From assembly GCA_963805705.1 (NCBI GenBank), contig CAWDVH010000001.1:558001-622000 (forward strand): 64,000 bases of DNA, in the 5' to 3' direction. The notes under the pieces were generated by a model. It was given only the letters and a program-made list of their open reading frames with translations. It was not told the origin of the DNA and did not search any database. The stretch is from CAWDVH01 sp963805705. Lineage in GTDB: Bacteria; Actinomycetota; Actinomycetes; Streptosporangiales; Streptosporangiaceae. Shown here in pieces: positions 60,931 through 64,000 of the stretch. Both the position numbers and the translations under genes were made by a program. Every line of letters begins with the position of its first letter. Position 1 is the first letter of the stretch.

Positions 60931-61200
60931 GCCGGGCCTCGTTTCGAGGGAATATACGACAGCACCATAGTCGCCCCCGCTACGCCGACCGCGTGCGCCG
61001 AGTTTGACGGCAACGGTTCACTAGCCGACACCGCGCGTGCCCGTTGCGTACCCGGTCGTGGGGTATTCGGAAAGCTCGGGGCCGGGACGCGCAAGGAGCT
61101 CCGCGCGGCGCTGTCCGACGTCGGGGCAGCCGCCGTCCGCGCCGCGCTCGCCTCGATTGTGGCGGGGACGGGAGGCCGCGAGTTCCCCGTCCCCTTTCGG
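60931..61200. other. Stretch without a supported gene
   Basis: High-GC sequence, open in several frames, including a rightward frame reading GAGTRKELRAALSDVGAAAVRAALASIVAG. None is recognisable and none has a start signal. It may hold a decayed gene. No RNA gene or hairpin was identified. Confidence 0.4.
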
Positions 61201-62019
61201 TCATTTGCGGGCGAGCATTACTTCGGTATCACCGGGCCAGTCCCAGAAAACGCCTTCGGGAGATCGCTGCCTCAGCAGCTCTCGCACCTCGTCGGCGAAT
61301 TCTTCGACACGGTCACCGAAGAGGTGCGGCGCGGCATAAGACATGGAGAAGTAGCCGGACACTACGCTCTCGATATCCCGCATGAGGTCGGGGATGCCGG
61401 GGGCGAAGATTACCCGTGGCGCGCCGAACCGGGTGGTGGCCAGGGCGTCCTGGAGGCTGAGGGCCTGAACCGGCGCGGTGCTCTGGCCCGCTCGCCTCGC
61501 CGGTCCGAGATACTTGCGCACCAGCTCCTCGATGTCATCGTGCGGAATCCGCGGCGGCCCGGGGCTCGGCGGGACGGCCCGCCCCTCGGCCTGATGCCCG
61601 ACCAGGACCAGGGCGCCGCCCGGCTCCGCCATGTCGTAGACCGCCTCGGCCACCCGGACCTCGTCGGTCCAGTAGAACGACTGGCCGAACGTGACCAGTC
61701 GGTACGGCCCGGGCGCCACCGCGGGAAGGTCCTCGGCCCGGGCCTGGATCCAGGTGATGTTCGCGATGTCCCGCTCCCGGGCGCCCCGGCGACCCTCGGC
61801 GATCATCGCCGGATCGGGGTCAAGGCCGACGGCGCCCTCAAACAGGCGGGCCAGTCGTACGGTGAGGATGCCGGGACCGCACCCGACGTCCAGCAGCCTT
61901 CCGCGGCCATCCAGGCCGAGTTCCTCAGCGAGGAGAGCCTCGAGCCGGGGCGAGTAGGCGGGTCTCCCGTACCGGTAGTGGACAGCCGCGCCACCATAGA
62001 ACGAAGGGTCGTATCGCAC
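61201..62019 (-). CDS. Class I SAM-dependent methyltransferase
   Basis: 272 residues. YDPSFYGGAAVHYRYGRPAYSPRLEALLAEELGLDGRGRLLDVGCGPGILTVRLARLFEGAVGLDPDPAMI holds SAM motif I (DVGCGPG) and the acidic ribose-binding Asp, followed by YRLVTFGQSFYWTDE (motif IV region) and EPGGALVLVGH (post-motif). Typical of small-molecule methyltransferases; substrate unknown. Its start lies 25 bp from the IS5-type remnant, reading away from it. Confidence 0.87.
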   Translation of the reverse strand: MRYDPSFYGGAAVHYRYGRPAYSPRLEALLAEELGLDGRGRLLDVGCGPGILTVRLARLFEGAVGLDPDPAMIAEGRRGARERDIANITWIQARAEDLPAVAPGPYRLVTFGQSFYWTDEVRVAEAVYDMAEPGGALVLVGHQAEGRAVPPSPGPPRIPHDDIEELVRKYLGPARRAGQSTAPVQALSLQDALATTRFGAPRVIFAPGIPDLMRDIESVVSGYFSMSYAAPHLFGDRVEEFADEVRELLRQRSPEGVFWDWPGDTEVMLARK

Positions 62020-62044
62020 CGCAGAACATTACCCAAGCCAGGCG

Positions 62045-62292
62045 ATGAAGGGCGGCCCGGCCACCGGCCCTTCCCCCGTGGACCGGGGCAAGACCGGCAG
62101 CAAGCACCATGTCATCGTCGACGCGCACAGCATCCCGCTGGCCACGATCACCACCGGCGGCAACCGCAACGACGTCGCCCAGCTCATCCCGCTGATCGAG
62201 GCTATCCTGCCGATCCGCGACGACATCCACGACGCGTTCCTGACCCTAGGCTGCGCCATCATCTGCTGGCGACGACTCCGCAACCACGCAAT
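62045..62292 (+). mobile_element. IS5-type transposase remnant
   Basis: KGGPATGPSPVDRGKTGSKHHVIVDAHSIPLATITTGGNRNDVAQLIPLIEAILPIR is the first DDE segment of an IS5-family transposase. It is joined directly to DDIHDAFLTLGCAIICWRRL, the transposase C-terminus. About 100 central residues with two catalytic acidic residues are gone, and no terminal repeats were found. A dead insertion-sequence scar. Confidence 0.75.
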
Positions 62293-62491
62293 TTGTCAGG
62301 AGTCCTTAGCCTGCGCCGCACCCAGCGCCCGCTGTGCCCGGCGCGGACACGGGAAACTGCGCCACTACCCCGGCACCGTCGGCTGACGGCGTGACCGCGC
62401 CTTCGAGCGAGTACTGGCCCGGCCCGGGCCGCAGACCAGGACACCGGCCAGTGATACCACGGGCGCGACGCGGCCCCCCACAGCGCGACGC

Positions 62492-62878
62492 GCCGCCGCC
62501 CGGGCCGATACCCCGGCCTGGATGAAGGGCTTCCTGGACAACTTCTACAACACCGACACCCTGCGCGGCACCCTCATCAGCGACCAGGCCTACCAGGCCA
62601 GCTGGAACCTCGCCGTCACCGCATCAGCCACCGCCGCAGTGGCCTGCATCAGCACCTGGACCACCGACTTCCGCGACGACCTGCCCGAAATCAACGTCCC
62701 CGTGCTGGTCATCCAGGGCGACGCGGACCAGGTCCTGCCACTGGACAAAACCGGCCAGCGGCTACCCGCCCTGATCAAGGACGCGCACCTGGTCGTCATC
62801 GAAGGCGGCCCGCACGCCATCCCCTGGACCCACGCCGCCCAGGTCAATACCGCCCTGCTCGACTTCATCCGCACCTGA
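62492..62878 (+). pseudogene. Haloperoxidase-like alpha/beta hydrolase, N-terminus lost
   Basis: From about 62492 the frame reads ARADTPAWMKGFLDNFYN, then VPVLVIQGDADQVLPLDKTG with the catalytic Asp and VVIEGGPHAIPWTHAAQVN with the catalytic His. These match the C-terminal half of non-heme chloroperoxidase/esterase proteins (about 275 residues). The part with the GHSMGG nucleophile is absent, so it cannot be active unless another start supplies a partner. The break lies next to the IS5 scar, which probably removed the 5' part. The first ATG is at 62522. Confidence 0.7.
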
Positions 62879-62921
62879 CCCCCGACCCAGCGCACACCAC
62901 GACCCAGAAAGAAGAACAGCC

Positions 62922-63925
62922 ATGTCGAATCACTTCAGCGCCGACAAACTCAAGTTCCCCGGCGACGACCGCCGCCTGGACCTCACCGACCTGTTCGTCT
63001 TCCAGGCGCCCGCCAGCCCGGAACATCACCTGCTGCACCGTCACCACGAGGGCACGACCGTGCTGATCATGGACTCGAACCCGACCAGCGCCCCGCCGCC
63101 GATCCCGGCCCCGGTGACCGGCCCGGAGTTCTACCCCGGCGCGGTCTACCGGATCAGCATCGACACCGACGGCGACAACCACGCCGACGTCTCGTTCACG
63201 TTCGAGTTCTCCGAGTACCAGAACGGCAGGCAGACCGGGACCGCCAAATACGCCACCGGCGCGCAGGCCCGCCAGCCTGAGCCGGCGAGGTGCTAAGCGC
63301 GGACTTCCCGGTTAGCTTCGACGGCACGGCGCAGCCCGTCCAGGCGGGCCGGATCCGGCTGTTCGCCGGGCTGCGCAGCGACCCGTTCTTCGCTGACGTC
63401 GAAGGCGCCCTGCACGGCTTCCAGTGGACCGGGCACGACGACTTCGCCGACAACAACGTCGACTCGATCGTGCTGGAAGTGCCCGACGACATGCTCGGCG
63501 GCCCGGTCATCGGCGTGTGGGCCTCGATCAGCCGGCGCAGCAACGGCGTGCTCGAGCAGATGGACCGCGGCGGGAACCCGACCATCAATCCGTTCATCAA
63601 CCCCGACGGGGAGAAGAACCTGTTCAACTCCCGCCAGCCCGCCGACGACGTAGCCAACTACCTCGAAGCGTGGTCGGCGATCCTGCAGAACGCCGGCGGC
63701 TACACCCCCGAGCAGGCCAGGGCCGCCGCCCTGCAGGTCCTGCCCGACATCCTGCAGTACGACCGCACCCAGCCCGCGACATACCCCAACGGCCGCGTGC
63801 CCACCGACGACGTGTACAGCATGCGCTTCGCGTGGCTGACCAACGGCAAGGTCCCGCCGGCCTGCCTCAAGCCCCACGACGACCTGCTAGCCCACTTCCC
63901 CTACCTCGGCCCGCCCAACCCCTAA
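62922..63925 (+). pseudogene. DUF4331 family gene, frameshifted
   Basis: ATG 62922 has AGAAAGAAGAA upstream. The first frame gives SNHFSADKLKFPGDDRRLDLTDLFVFQAP and VYRISIDTDGDNHADVSFTFEFSEYQNG, the DUF4331 N-terminus, ending ARQPEPARC at 63296. One base back the next frame continues GEVLSADFPVSFDG, ADVEGALHGFQWTGHDDFADNNVDSIVLEVPDDML and the rest of the family to 63925, so a single-base loss near 63289 splits it. The joined length of about 333 residues is normal. DUF4331 proteins are soluble proteins of unknown role, often next to haloperoxidase-like hydrolases, as here. Confidence 0.75.
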
Positions 63926-63942
63926 CCGCTCAGGGCTGATCT

Positions 63943-63973
63943 TCTCCGCGCTAGCGGCTAGGACGGCGGAGAA
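63943..63973 (+). terminator. Hairpin after the DUF4331 gene
   Basis: TCTCCGC and GCGGAGA are 7-bp complementary arms around about 17 bases, starting 18 bp after the stop. No T-run; weak candidate. Confidence 0.35.
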
Positions 63974-64000
63974 CCTGAACCCAATCTGACCCGGCCGGTA

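Noticed and set aside
61159..62394. 411-codon rightward frame
   Set aside because: It is antisense to the methyltransferase and then enters the IS5 remnant region; its protein shows only Arg/Pro-rich shadow composition.

Overview
This is high-GC DNA from an actinomycete. Starts are often GTG, genes lie in tight ATGA-overlapping operons, and the tRNA-Glu/Asp/Phe cluster, LAL (MalT-like) regulators, NB-ARC/TPR regulators and HxlR/GntR regulators are typical of Streptosporangiales-like soil Actinomycetota; the genus cannot be fixed from the sequence. About sixty genes or gene remnants can be supported. No rRNA, CRISPR array, prophage structural module or replication origin was seen.

Layout. 1-5060: a degenerate integrated element, with two tyrosine-recombinase remnants flanking a 1213-residue secreted repeat/beta-propeller protein, ending at the 3' side of a tRNA-Phe/Asp/Glu cluster. 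5340-13400: mostly housekeeping genes (PspC protein, glutaryl-CoA-dehydrogenase-like enzyme, acetyltransferases, M1 aminopeptidase, SLOG protein, tyrosine phosphatase). 12930-14980: a divergent HxlR regulator/MFS efflux pair around a perfect 21-bp inverted repeat. 14990-20030: the phosphate uptake genes pstB-pstS-pstC-pstA followed by a GntR-type gene, with a candidate PHO box. 20090-29800: an FAH-family hydrolase, then a leftward run of arylsulfatase, a duplicated-domain unknown, DyP-type peroxidase, potassium channel, thioesterase and a frameshifted SecA2. 29800-40870: a stress/transport island (CMD protein, ClC channel, GAP protein, DUF2252, DUF1622, SulP, broken catalase-like gene, LURP-one protein, PRMT-like methyltransferase, SHOCT protein, GNAT). 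40830-51220: a dpp/opp-type peptide ABC operon enclosed by two LAL regulators. 51370-56820: a STAND/NB-ARC-TPR regulator coupled to a tandem-HTH protein, then a receiver/thioredoxin-reductase-like fusion and a CBS protein. 56880-64000: HxlR/MBL hydrolase, alpha/beta hydrolase, GntR, tRNA-Lys, a methyltransferase, IS and haloperoxidase remnants, and a frameshifted DUF4331 gene.

The strongest unexplained signal is a quasi-palindromic motif, TTACCC-N5-GGGKGATG or close variants. It occurs eight times with the same 11-nt spacing between TTAY/TCAT and GATG, upstream of the arylsulfatase, CMD-ClC, DUF2252-GAP, DUF1622, SulP, catalase-like, LURP-one and SHOCT-GNAT units. A ninth copy with 12-nt spacing precedes the second LAL gene. 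These functionally mixed genes therefore look like one regulon, plausibly answering membrane, redox or anion stress; the regulator is not known. Several genes carry disabling lesions (both integrase remnants, secA2, the catalase-like gene, DUF4331, the haloperoxidase), so parts of the window appear to be decaying.
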